Shown here one piece after another: positions 23,297-33,485 of a stretch of DNA of 48,317 nt. The notes below the pieces were generated by a model. It did no database searches. It had not been told where the DNA came from and worked only from the letters and a program-made list of their open reading frames with translations. The DNA comes from Beroe ovata (taxonomy: Eukaryota; Ctenophora; Nuda; Beroida; Beroidae), in the NCBI GenBank assembly GCA_946803715.1, contig CAMPET010000024.1:379202-427518 (forward strand), in the 5' to 3' direction. The translations under genes were made by a program, and so were the position numbers. The first letter of the stretch is position 1. Each line of letters starts with the position of its first letter.

Positions 23297-23490
23297 GGCT
23301 ACGGAAAATATTTACCTGTCGCATTTGCAGCAAAAACTTTGCTTCTGCGGAAAATGTGAGGGTACACATCACAACAGTTCACATGAAGATGAGGTTGGCG
23401 TCCTGCCAGTTCTGTGGTCGTGCATTTGGACAGAAGTCACACGTTACCCGACACGAGAAGACTTGTAAACGACGACTCAAATCAGAATGA
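23297..23490 (+). CDS. Zinc-finger terminal exon, unit 4
   Basis: The acceptor CATTTTCAG is in phase. It encodes 63 residues: finger 1 CRIC...HITTVH, linker MKMRLAS, finger 2 CQFC...HEKTC (C2HC), tail KRRLKSE. This is the closest relative of unit 3. Confidence 0.88.
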
Positions 23491-23654
23491 TGACTCAAGC
23501 GTGTCTTAATTTTGCGTTAAAAGAGGGACATATATTTAAGTGTAATCTCTGGTTTCAATTTCTGTTCAACGGTTCGTCCTACTAACAGTGGTAGAAGCGA
23601 AAAGTTTTGTATTTGATATGAATTATGATAGGATATGAATACACGTCGTTTCAG

Positions 23655-23863
23655 CTAAGAGGCATAATATTGTCTGTCCTGAATGTGGGAAGACCTTCTC
23701 GAGACGAGATTATATGACGGTACATGTGGACACTGTCCATAGGAAACTGAAATTGTACTCGTGTCGATACTGTGGTGGAGCTTTCGGCCAACGCTCGTCT
23801 CGATTGAGACACGAGAAGAAGTGTTCAATCAATGCTCAAAATATCCAAATAGTGGACTATTGA
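23655..23863 (+). CDS. Zinc-finger terminal exon, unit 5
   Basis: The acceptor CGTTTCAG is in phase. It encodes 68 residues: finger 1 CPEC...HVDTVH, linker RKLKLYS, finger 2 CRYC...HEKKC (C2HC), stop TGA. The short frame lacks an internal start, as expected for a terminal exon. Confidence 0.87.
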
Positions 23864-24148
23864 CTGGTATCTGAGGGTTATTATCATAGGCATAATAACT
23901 GTTCATACTAAAGTTTCTCCGGTTAGATTAATTATTTTATTATTATTCGGTTAAATTGGTTATCTTATTTTCCGGGGACGCTGTGAATTCATTTTTTTGT
24001 TGTTCTTTAAACTTAATGGCGCTGGCCTAATTCTCCAAAATCAAGTTTCTTTTTTCTATTCAAGTCACATCAAGAACAAAGAACAAAATTTTACTCAGAG
24101 ATGAAATCCTCTTGAGAGTCTGCGTTTAGCTGAAACTTTCTGTTTCAG

Positions 24149-24390
24149 AGGAGTGGCAGTGTAACACGTGTGGCCTGAGATTTGTCTCGAGGAAAAATCT
24201 CCGTCTGCACATTGCTGGGGTGCATTTGAAAATCAAAAACTTCAAGTGTGACACGTGCAATTTCAAGTGTTTCCGGAAACATGATCTCAAGAGACATCTG
24301 GAGAGGAAGAATCACCGCGGTTCCCTCACCAGCATCAGTAGCTCGGTTCTATCCAGGAATTCTTGTAGTGCTGGTCTTAGTGATTCTTGA
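24149..24390 (+). CDS. Zinc-finger terminal exon, unit 6
   Basis: The acceptor TGTTTCAG is in phase. It encodes 79 residues: finger 1 CNTC...HIAGVH, linker LKIKNFK, finger 2 CDTC...HLERKNH, a C2H2 finger with a five-residue His spacing. A Ser-rich tail follows. Units 6 and 7 share this second-finger type. Confidence 0.88.
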
Positions 24391-24628
24391 GAAACTCATT
24401 TTCAATTGACTTCAGCATTCTCTAGTCAGCCTTTATCATATTTCTTCGTTCGAAATATTGTTTGATAGACATTGATAGAGCAATTTTGACTAATTCATAG
24501 CGACAAAATGTGTGAGTGAGCCTGTTTTGAGCATCATGCAGCCATTCATTCACGCTTCCCTTCTCATCCGAACAACGATAGTCACACGGTGATCATGGAG
24601 CGCTGGACAACCCCTTCCTGTTTTTCAG

Positions 24629-24840
24629 ACAGAAGCTGGCACTGCACTCTCTGTGACCGACTGTTTCACTCGAAGCAGCACTGCCGAGCTCATATCGAGT
24701 GTGTCCACCTGAAAATGAAGAAGTACACTTGTGACTCATGTGGATTCAGGTCCTACAAGAAGAATGATATGAAAGTTCATCTGAGGAGGAAGGGACACAG
24801 AGCATCGCTGTCGGAGACAATTAACTACGATTATTCCTGA
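24629..24840 (+). CDS. Zinc-finger terminal exon, unit 7
   Basis: The acceptor GTTTTTCAG is in phase. It encodes 69 residues: finger 1 CTLC...HIECVH, linker LKMKKYT, finger 2 CDSC...HLRRKGH (C2H2, five-residue spacing). The pair is most like unit 6. Confidence 0.88.
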
Positions 24841-25066
24841 ATTTTGATAGGTGATGTTTTATTTGATCAAGTATTATGAACACGAAACTTGACGCCACGG
24901 ATTTTTTATTTTTTGCATCCATGTTCGTATTTTTTAATCGGGAGTACTCAATTTTACACCATTTGTCATCACCTGTAGGCCTGTGGGTGTTGAAATCACC
25001 ACATCGCTCCTTCATCTCACCACTTAGCACTAACTTTGCCCACCAACGTCTCTCACGCCTGCCCAG

Positions 25067-25248
25067 GAAGGATTACAGCATGTTCTAAGTGTGGAAAAGC
25101 GTACAAATCAAATTGGCACGTTCGCCGTCACTATGAGGCTGTACACATGGGTGTGAAAAAGTACGAGTGCGGCTACTGTAACAGCCGCTTTTACTACCAC
25201 GACAAGTTCCTCAAGCACGAGTCATGGTGTGGCAAGGGTCGGGTGTGA
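25067..25248 (+). CDS. Zinc-finger terminal exon, unit 8
   Basis: The acceptor CCTGCCCAG is in phase. It encodes 59 residues, the shortest intact unit: finger 1 CSKC...HYEAVH, linker MGVKKYE, finger 2 CGYC...HESWC (C2HC). Confidence 0.87.
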
Positions 25249-25509
25249 AATATGAAACAGTCATCAGTCATACCTGACGTGGAATGTGTTATTTCACGTG
25301 TAATATGGATATACTCATGTTGAGTTTATTAACTTGAGAGTTATTTGATTTTAATGAAGAACCCTCTTTTTAAATTCTCTCAATACTCTATCGCTGCTGA
25401 TGTTGAGAATAGGAGAATTTTCAATTTATATTATCAGTTATCCTGATACCAAAATTCAGCACTTCTTAGCCTTGAGGTATTTTAAAATGTAAAAACCGGG
25501 GTTTTTCAG

Positions 25510-25700
25510 TCGGTGAAACTCTATCGTGCGGTGCGTGTAACCGGCAGTTCTATGGAAAGAGTAGAATGTTCGCATACAAAAGACACTTCAGAACAGTTCA
25601 CCTCAAGATCAAGGGATACACGTGCGAATGTTGTGGCCGGGAATTCGCCCACGAAAGTTCGAGAAAAAGACACTTTTTAATGTTGCACAAGGATCGCTGA
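25510..25700 (+). CDS. Zinc-finger terminal exon, unit 9
   Basis: The acceptor GTTTTTCAG is in phase. It encodes 62 residues. Finger 1 is CGAC...HFRTVH with a loop about three residues longer than usual. The linker is LKIKGYT. Finger 2 is CECC...HFLMLH, a C2H2 finger with an extra Cys between the zinc ligands. Confidence 0.87.
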
Positions 25701-25919
25701 AGTGTTATGATTTGAAAAGATGATCTATCTATTTATTTGGTTCTTTGAAGAAGGTTTTATCTTTTCACTATTTCAAGCGCTGGTTTTTATTGAAAGCAAG
25801 AGATTTTGCTAAAATACTGCTCAAGTAAGACCAAATTTCCGGTTTAATGGTATTACACAAACCACACTCACAACTACAGATTGAATACCGATTCTATAGC
25901 CACCTTTTCCTCTCCTCAG

Positions 25920-26125
25920 AGTTTTGGGACGATCTTCTTCCCGTGAAGTGTGATTTGTGTGGTCGGGAATTCCATGGCAAGGACAAGAAGATACGGTGCA
26001 GACGCCACTTTAACGGCGTTCACCTCAAAACAAAGAAATACGAGTGTGATTCGTGTCACTCCCGATTTGTTCACTACAGTCAACTGAGTCGACACGTGAA
26101 AAAATGCACTTTCAAAGCAGTTTAA
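25920..26125 (+). CDS. Zinc-finger terminal exon, unit 10
   Basis: The acceptor CTCCTCAG is in phase. It encodes 67 residues: finger 1 CDLC...HFNGVH with an extended basic loop (KDKKIRCRR), linker LKTKKYE, finger 2 CDSC...HVKKC (C2HC). Confidence 0.88.
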
Positions 26126-26797
26126 ACTCTGTGCCGCGTTGTTTATCAGTATAGGTAACAATGTACATTGTACTTGCTACACACTATTCTTCCTGCTACA
26201 ATAATGAGGCAGTTTGTGCGAGATAAGTTTCAGTTCATGTACTCCCCTGCCAACACATTTTCACTGATAGTTTCAACATATCTACAAGTCATACTTTAAC
26301 CGTGTACACACGGTACCATGTACATTGTACAATGATCATTGTACACATTACATGTCACCAATTCTTTCACATAATGACACATTTAGGCACTACATCTGCT
26401 AATTGATGATCGAATACACATTCCATCGTGTAGTATACACTAATTACTGTATGACGTATGTACATTGTAATGCATTCATCGAGGACTGTTAAATTTAATG
26501 CCCTTCACCTTGAAGAATGGTAAAGACCAGTGACAGTACAATCATGATGATTATCTAATCAAATTTGAGCAGAAATATTCGTGATTCTAATGATATATGA
26601 CACAATTTTATTGTATGATACCTATTCTAATACTTTAGATCTTAATCATGTTACATTCTTAATTTTCCATTCATATCTTACATGAAATTTTTCGTCATTA
26701 GGCGGCAATCAATAGAAATCGTCCATCGTAACTTGATACCACGGTGGCTGTGTCAGTGCTCCCATTACCACAATTCCAGAAACTTCCATATCCCCAG

Positions 26798-26988
26798 ATA
26801 GTGGCAGAGCTCTGGCATGCCCTGCTTGTGGACAGCAATTCTTTGGACCAGGACGAAGACGGAACCTATGTCGACATTTTAAAACTATCCACCAAAAACT
26901 GAAGGAATTTGGGTGTCCTTGTTGTAAAAAGCGGTTTACCACGAAACATTACTGTAGGAAGCACATGAGGACTTGCAAGCAAGAATGA
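26798..26988 (+). CDS. Zinc-finger terminal exon, unit 11
   Basis: The acceptor ATATCCCCAG is in phase. It encodes 62 residues: finger 1 CPAC...HFKTIH with an Arg-rich extended loop, linker QKLKEFG, finger 2 CPCC...HMRTC (C2HC). The preceding ~670 bp, the longest gap between units, contain several TGTACATTGTAC-type palindromes and no gene. Confidence 0.87.
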
Positions 26989-27219
26989 AAAATTATGCGG
27001 GCAGCAGTTGAAAAGAGAGTCTACGTTCTACGTTTTACATTAAAATTAATATTTCAGTTCTTCTATTTGTAGTCTCTGTATTTAAGGACTAAACACTTCA
27101 AATTCGATTGTCATGGTATTACCATCGGTTTCAGCATCCTTCTAGAGATATTTTTAAAAACTGCGTCATGAATCCTATAAAATCAAGATGATTTCTAAAT
27201 AGCGATTTAATATTCTCAG

Positions 27220-27410
27220 ATTGCCATGGTTGGGAAGCAAGCTGTGAAGTTTGCATGCGATTGAAGGCAAAGCGTGGTCAATGGAATAGACACTATAGGA
27301 CCGTTCATCTCAATATCAGGAACTACGAATGTCCAGCTTGTGAAAAGCGGTTCGCAGAGAAGGCAAATTTGAAGAAGCATTTAAAAAGATGCAAGCTCCA
27401 GAGATCTTGA
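27220..27410 (+). CDS. Zinc-finger terminal exon, unit 12
   Basis: The acceptor TATTCTCAG is in phase. It encodes 62 residues: finger 1 CEVC...HYRTVH, where Leu replaces the usual aromatic after the Cys pair, linker LNIRNYE, finger 2 CPAC...HLKRC (C2HC). It shares the linker LNIRN with unit 13. Confidence 0.87.
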
Positions 27411-27567
27411 CATTTCTTATGATCGTTTTTGTGGAATTTTTCGAGGCATTGAATATAGGACTTCAGATGAAATCGTCAGCAACACCATATCTACACAGCC
27501 ACAGACGTTAGACACGGTCATAGACACACAAACACACACTCACAAACGCTCACAAACTCTGCCCCAG

Positions 27568-27761
27568 GTGGTATCATCTGTCTTATCTGTCACAAAGTTT
27601 TCTCTGGTCGTGAGAATAAGTGGAACTTGAGGAGACATCACGAAATGGTTCATCTCAATATCAGGAACTTCAATTGCCGGTTTTGTGACCGGAGTTTCAA
27701 ACTGAAACACCACAGAGCAAGACACGAGACCAGCTGTCCCCAGCGGTTCGGCACCCTGTAG
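27568..27761 (+). CDS. Zinc-finger terminal exon, unit 13
   Basis: The acceptor TGCCCCAG is in phase, only 158 bp after the stop of unit 12. It encodes 63 residues: finger 1 CLIC...HHEMVH, linker LNIRNFN, finger 2 CRFC...HETSC (C2HC). The short gap leaves little room for a separate 3' UTR of unit 12. Confidence 0.87.
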
Positions 27762-28022
27762 GGTTCACCCTGATTGAAGCTTGGACTTCCTTTGAATTCG
27801 GTTAAATATAATATGCTTTCACTAGATTAGAGAGAATATTAGCCGGTGTCAGTTTATCATTTTACTTCATTTACCAAAAAACACGTTTTCTTACCGCGTG
27901 ATTTTAGCAGCAAAACGTCTTTGAGCGAAAATTAGGTTCAAAATTTATCGACAAAATTGAATTATTCTCTTAAATGCACGATTTCGTGTGAAAAGTTTAT
28001 CATTCCAGACTCCCTATTTCAG

Positions 28023-28519
28023 TCTACGAGATAAAGCAAGGGTACAATATTACCATAAAGTGTCCCGAGTGTCCGATGGAATTCTGTGCTAAGCGGAAAT
28101 CCCAGTATTACCGACACTTCAAAACTGTTCATCTGAAAATGAGGGAGTTTCCCTGTGACTTCTGTGACAAGAAGTTCAGTAGAGGAGAGCACCGGAAGAG
28201 GCATATTCTGAGGAATTGTAAAGCAGCTCAGGAGTTTGTTGAAATCGGTCTCGCGGAAGTTGCAGATGGTCTTCTCCCAGGATCAATGAGATTGGTAGGG
28301 AGTGAGTCTGGTGGGAAAAATGTGCAGGGGATCCAGGGACATCGGGAGGAAACTCTACTTCTACTGCAGCAGCGGATCAAGGAGCAAGAGAAGAAGCGGG
28401 GAGAAGAGGGGAGTTCTCGTGACATAGGAGAGGATGATATCGGTGATATGGGCGTGGTAGATAGTGAACGCGTGGACAGTGATGGGGATTTGGTCAATGA
28501 TGAGGGGTTTGACCAATGA
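28023..28519 (+). CDS. Zinc-finger terminal exon, unit 14, with long acidic tail
   Basis: The acceptor CTATTTCAG is in phase. It encodes 164 residues, the longest unit: finger 1 CPEC...HFKTVH, linker LKMREFP, finger 2 CDFC...HILRNC (C2HC with four-residue spacing). A tail of nearly 100 residues, Gln/Glu/Lys-rich and then strongly acidic (IGEDDIGDMG), could form a short coil or an activation region. No other unit has such a tail. Confidence 0.88.
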
Positions 28520-28806
28520 TTAATCTAGTATCACTGTTCGGACTGAGATCAGTTTTAGTTTAATTTGGTATGGGATACTATCGTTGATTGGTAAGATGTG
28601 GGCAATTTGGAATCTCAATCAATGAATTTTTGCTTAAATTTATTGTTTTGCTAGTTTAAATTTCGATTATTTCAAGTTTTACTCAAAAATGTTTTAGTTT
28701 TTCGCATCATCAGACACAAATTCCGATTGATAGCATCTTTGGAATGATTGACTCCATTCCTCGTTGAGCCCGGTTGAAATGTTGATAACAGAATTTCTTT
28801 TTTCAG

Positions 28807-29006
28807 TTAAAAACGGTTATAGCTGTAGAGTGTGTTCAAAGACATTTACGGGTAGTTACTCGATGTCCCACTTTCGTCTACACTACCGGACGGTACATCT
28901 GCGAGTACCCATTTACACGTGTGAGATTTGTGGAAGAACTTTCTCAAGGAATGACAACGGGAAACGGCACTTCAAATCGTGTTCAGAAAGGCTATCTATC
29001 CCGTAG
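28807..29006 (+). CDS. Zinc-finger terminal exon, unit 15
   Basis: The acceptor CTTTTTTCAG is in phase. It encodes 65 residues: finger 1 CRVC...HYRTVH with a long loop, linker LRVPIYT, finger 2 CEIC...HFKSC (C2HC). Confidence 0.88.
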
Positions 29007-29277
29007 CAGTGTTATTTAGTTATTATTTAGTTATTTTCTGTGTTATGTAATCTAGCAAGGGTATCTGGGTATATCTTTGCGATCTTCATCTTTTGGGATT
29101 TTTTTGGATGGAAAATCTTGACCTAAATATGAGATCTACAATCAATGATTGTTTGACTTTATTATTTTGGGATCATGATTCACTACAAATGTCATCATTG
29201 TACAGATTTTCACACACTATATCACACACTAGGTATATCATGAGAACCCCTGGCTGAGAAAAATTATATTTCACTAG

Positions 29278-29492
29278 GTCGTGCGATCAGTGTTGACGGT
29301 GGAAAAACATTGATATGTCCGAGGTGCAGTAAGAAGTTCGAGTCGGACTTCCTCCTTCACCTGCACGTGTCTATTCTACATTCGGAGAGGTTCAAGGAGA
29401 AAACCGAATGTCAGTTCTGCGGGGTTTCCTTCAGGAACTACAGGAGCAGGTCGGCTCATGAATGGCAGTGCCCTAAGGGCAGGAAGAAATAG
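29278..29492 (+). CDS. Zinc-finger terminal exon, unit 16
   Basis: The acceptor TTTCACTAG is in phase. It encodes 70 residues: finger 1 CPRC...HVSILH, linker SERFKEKTE (longer than usual), finger 2 CQFC...HEWQC (C2HC), basic tail. The finger-2 end HEWxC is shared with unit 17. Confidence 0.87.
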
Positions 29493-29785
29493 TGATTATG
29501 CAGCTATGGTTCGTCTCTACTAGAAACCTTGGGAACTGCTGAAGACTTCTGAAGGCTCCTCCGCATTTTATATACGAGTGAACTTTTGCAGTGAAAAATC
29601 CGATTGAAATCATTTGTAACCGATAGGACATTCGAAGTGACATCCTGAAAATTTGGACGTTTGCCTGATTTATACAATTATACGGTGATAGAAATCAATC
29701 ATGTCTCAAATTTCACGAAGTCGACACACCTCACCCTCGCATATCCACGCTTAATCATGCGAGCATTCCCTTCACATGTCTTCAG

Positions 29786-30171
29786 TTGACGCTGCTACTG
29801 TTGATGAAACCATTTCCCTCCTCACATGGAGAAGCACTATGTCCTGGGAAACGCCCATCAACTGTGCATTCTGCTCGAGAAAGTTCTACAGCGAAGGCGG
29901 ATACAAGAACCACATCACAAAATCCCACGTGGGACAGCTGCCACTCATCACTGCCTCTCGAGACACGGGGATTCCTCCTGGTTCCAATATCTCCACCAAC
30001 AACCCCAATACAACTCCAACAACTTCCTCGTCCTCTGTACTGATAACAGTGTACGAGTGTCAGCACTGTGAATCCAAATTTGTGAGTCACCGAGCACGAA
30101 CCTCACACGAATGGTGGTGTAAGGCATGGGCAGCCAAGAGAGGTCGTGGTGTTCTGGATAAGGAAGGCTGA
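29786..30171 (+). CDS. Zinc-finger terminal exon, unit 17, fingers far apart
   Basis: The acceptor TGTCTTCAG is in phase. It encodes 127 residues: finger 1 CAFC...HITKSH, then a linker of about 40 residues (Ser/Thr/Pro/Asn-rich) in place of the usual seven, then finger 2 CQHC...HEWWC (C2HC). The wide spacing suggests that the two fingers bind independently or contact separated half-sites. Confidence 0.87.
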
Positions 30172-30560
30172 ACAGTGATGAGTGCATGATATTGTGATAT
30201 GCAGAATTTTAATTGGGGACATTGGGCAATCACTGATCTAATATAATTATTTTTTTCAAATTGTGGGTGCAATGTGCATGCTGAATTTTTACTTTTAGAT
30301 CGATTTCTGAAGTAAACCTTTTGTTTTGGGCAAAAGGACTTCACTTTTAAGATAAACTTTTTCATGAAATTTAAACAGAATACTTGGTTTAAACAGCACC
30401 TGTATTCCTTTTTTTTAAGTTTTAAGGTTTTGAATTGAATTATCGCATCATTTATTCGCCACTGCTAATATTCCATTCTCAAAAGGTATACCTCCATGAA
30501 ACTTCAGAATTTAGGCCCCGCTCGGTTTTATCACACTTGACCAAATCCAGCCAATTTCAG

Positions 30561-30796
30561 CCATCAGAGGTGCCCCCGTCAGCATATTGGGGCTTGGGCG
30601 AGTCACTCCTCCAAAGTTCATATGTGAGGTGTGTGGAAAGCAGTTGAGCCGGAAAAAATTCCTAGAGAATCATCTCCGGACCCACACTAAAGAAAAACCA
30701 TTTGTCTGCCAGCTGTGTGGACGAACCTACGGAGACAGCTACGTTTTCAGAAGACATTACAAGAAGTGTATGAAGTTGGATCAGGATCAGAAATGA
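30561..30796 (+). CDS. Zinc-finger terminal exon, unit 18, classical linker
   Basis: The acceptor CAATTTCAG is in phase. It encodes 77 residues: finger 1 CEVC...HLRTH (three-residue His spacing), linker TKEKPFV close to the classical TGEKP, finger 2 CQLC...HYKKC (C2HC). This unit and unit 19 use classical DNA-binding linkers, unlike the VHLKxK type of the rest. Confidence 0.87.
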
Positions 30797-30946
30797 TATC
30801 AAGACTCGTGCGAGCCATTAAATGTGATTGTATTTAAATAATCTGTTTTGGTATTTAAGTAACTGAACTTAGATGCAGTTTTGGCGTCGAACATTTAAGA
30901 ATTTAGCGAATAATTTTTATTGATTTCACATATTCTGAGTAAATTT

Positions 30947-31085
30947 GTGCAGAAGAAGGAAGAGGTAGCAGAAGTTGATAGTGAACGATCGAGAAGCATT
31001 TATCTTGGAAAGAACTTAAAATTCTGAGTAATCTCAGTATCTCACCCTCTACTCGTATCCATCGTTCACTATCAATCATCTGCAC
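30947..31085. repeat. Imperfect inverted repeat between units 18 and 19
   Basis: Outer arms GTTGATAGTGAACGAT and ATCGTTCACTATCAATC are reverse complementary, and the ends GTGCAGA/TCTGCAC also match. A hairpin in the pre-mRNA or a degraded MITE is possible. Confidence 0.7.
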
Positions 31086-31178
31086 CATAACATTGAACTG
31101 ATATTATTCGTACGATTTCATATGACACCACTTGATAATTTATGATTTAATACCATGACCTGTGATGAACCTGCACAG

Positions 31179-31384
31179 ATCATGAGCGACGCAAGTTTTC
31201 GTGTAGCATATGCTGGAAGAGGTTTCACCGGCGGAAGCACCTGGAGAACCATGTCCGAACACACACGGGGGAGCGGCCCTTTTCGTGCGGGGTCTGTGGA
31301 CGGACCTTCAGTGATAGTTCCAACTACCAGAAACATGTTAAACGGTCGCATGTTTCTCTGTGTGTGAAGGAGCCAGCCAAGTGA
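31179..31384 (+). CDS. Zinc-finger terminal exon, unit 19, classical C2H2 pair
   Basis: The acceptor CCTGCACAG is in phase. It encodes 67 residues: finger 1 CSIC...HVRTH, linker TGERPFS, finger 2 CGVC...HVKRSH. Both fingers are C2H2. The classical linker favours sequence-specific DNA binding by the pair. The unit is preceded by an imperfect hairpin (30947-31085). Confidence 0.87.
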
Positions 31385-31709
31385 TTCCCTGGGCATGACA
31401 TTGACCAGTTGACCCCGTTTCGGCATGACTTAGAAGAACATTTTTTAAGACCGAAGTCCGAACTTAGATGCTATTCGATTTGGGATAAATTGACCAGATT
31501 TATTCCAATCTGGTCAATGTTTTGAAGTCTGTATGTTTGAGCGTAACACTACAGCTTGCATTATTCATGGCAGAGACATTCTTTTACTTGACATTTGTAT
31601 CATAATCACATTCATTTTCCACTCTAACTTATATTTAATTTTAAACTATTCAATTTACTTAGGCAATACTGGAACCGATTTCTGGGATTTTAGCTACTAG
31701 TATTTTCAG

Positions 31710-31915
31710 ATTATGAAGTGCGGTGTCCAGTTTGTCAGAAGGAATTTGTCGGCACAACCCGTAACAGGAAGCGGAATTGCATTAACCACATCAACGCTGT
31801 TCACTTGAAAAAAACGCCCTATGAATGTCCAAAGTGTTCTCGGGCGTTTAGTTTCGCTGGATCCCGAATGAAACACATGAAAACTTGCAAGGGTATCCTT
31901 GAGAGTGATACATGA
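31710..31915 (+). CDS. Zinc-finger terminal exon, unit 20
   Basis: The acceptor TATTTTCAG is in phase. It encodes 67 residues: finger 1 CPVC...HINAVH with an extended basic loop, linker LKKTPYE, finger 2 CPKC...HMKTC (C2HC). Finger 1 opens CPVCQKEF exactly as in unit 2. Confidence 0.88.
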
Positions 31916-32177
31916 TTCCGCTTCAGAATACATGATTCTGAATGAAGTCGTTGAATTTAATTTGAATGATGATATTCAGTTAAAAGTTAAACTTAGCATT
32001 TACATTTAATGTGGCTAAATGTTTGAGTAAAGTTATCAATATCAGAAGTTTGATACTCATTGCTCATTATACAATTTCTTGAAAGTTTTATTCCTGAAAA
32101 TTTAACTCTTGTTCTTACTTCTTCATCCTGAGACAGCTAATATTCACAATGACGATCACGAATGAATGAAATTTCAG

Positions 32178-32374
32178 GGGCCGAAAATGCGATTACCTGC
32201 CCTATCTGTGCAAGGAGGTTCCACGGTCTGCAGCAGAGGGCCCACTATAAGACCCATTACATGTCTGTCCATCTCAAGATAAAGAGACACTGGTGCCCGT
32301 TCTGTGGGCGTGGTTTATCCCGTAGCAACATCTTGAAGCGACACATGGGAATATGCAAATACCGCTCTGAATGA
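32178..32374 (+). CDS. Zinc-finger terminal exon, unit 21
   Basis: The acceptor AATTTCAG is in phase. It encodes 64 residues: finger 1 CPIC...HYMSVH, linker LKIKRHW, finger 2 CPFC...HMGIC (C2HC). Confidence 0.88.
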
Positions 32375-32724
32375 TCAATGATGAACTTCAAAATCATGCA
32401 GTCTTGTAATTTGAAGCTGAACATCGGTTTGTATTGTTGGAGATAATATTTAGTTGTGGTAGATACTAAGTTATTATATCAGTGATGACACTTCTAAACT
32501 TAATCATTCAATGAGCCTGATCTGACCTGAAACTGTCCAGTGTCCAAGTATCTCAAATTATTTTAAAGAAAAGTTCGTCATTGATCCATGTGATTGCGAA
32601 AGACGCTGTTCGATTACACCAATTCCGTTCAGTAACATACACCATCCTCTGTTTGACATACCATGTCCATGATACCAACAATTTAAGACATATCATGTCG
32701 ATTAGAATAACAATTCAATTACAG

Positions 32725-32936
32725 CTGAGGATGATAGTGACTCTGAGAAGTGCACTATCTGTGGAAAACGTTTCTTTGGTCCCAGCCGGCGACACATACT
32801 CAAGCGTCATGTGAGGGGTGTACACCTGAAGTTACGACCTCATGCCTGCCCTTACTGTAAGAAGAACTTCCAGCAAGCGGGCCACAGGAACGTTCACATT
32901 AGAAACTGTCATACTCACCGACGGATTTCTGACTGA
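32725..32936 (+). CDS. Zinc-finger terminal exon, unit 22
   Basis: The acceptor CAATTACAG is in phase. It encodes 69 residues, opening with an acidic EDDSDSE stretch: finger 1 CTIC...HVRGVH, linker LKLRPHA, finger 2 CPYC...HIRNCH, which offers both Cys and His as fourth ligand. Confidence 0.87.
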
Positions 32937-33269
32937 TGATACGATGTACTGATTAATTACTCTGATTGAGTGAACCCACTTTGGTGGATGGAACTTGCTT
33001 TATATCCATCGGAACTAATAGTAATTCAGATTGGCTCATCCTAATGGACGTGAAAGTCCTCATTCGTAGGTCTACAATGTGCCAGATTCTAGATTTTTAG
33101 ATTCTAATTCTGTATTTTTGGAATCTAGTTTTTGGAATCCTACTCTTTACATAACATCGCAAAACCCGGAAATGAGACAATGAATACCCGGTCCTGATCC
33201 ATGGTCCAACACTTCACCGAAATTACGCAATCAGAAAAAGGATTAACTTTAAGTTTAACGCGTATGTCA

Positions 33270-33398
33270 ATGTGTACACATGGAAGAAAATGCCGGAAGG
33301 AAGGAAAAAGACGCGCAATTGTTAGCAATTGTAAGCAGTTTCCACTGTAAAGTGCGCGTCCTTTTCTTTCCGTCCACTTTTCCTTCCATGTACACATA
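33270..33398. repeat. Imperfect inverted repeat before unit 23
   Basis: Arms from GTGTACACATGGAAG through GACGCGCA are mirrored by TGCGCGTC through CTTCCATGTACAC with a few mismatches. Probably a MITE or fold-back insertion in the intron. Confidence 0.8.
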
Positions 33399-33485
33399 CC
33401 GGTCATGATATCATCTGAAATCATCTATCATGAGATATTGGAATCATTTTAATCTCGTTTAGTGTTCATAATAGTTTTGCAACAG

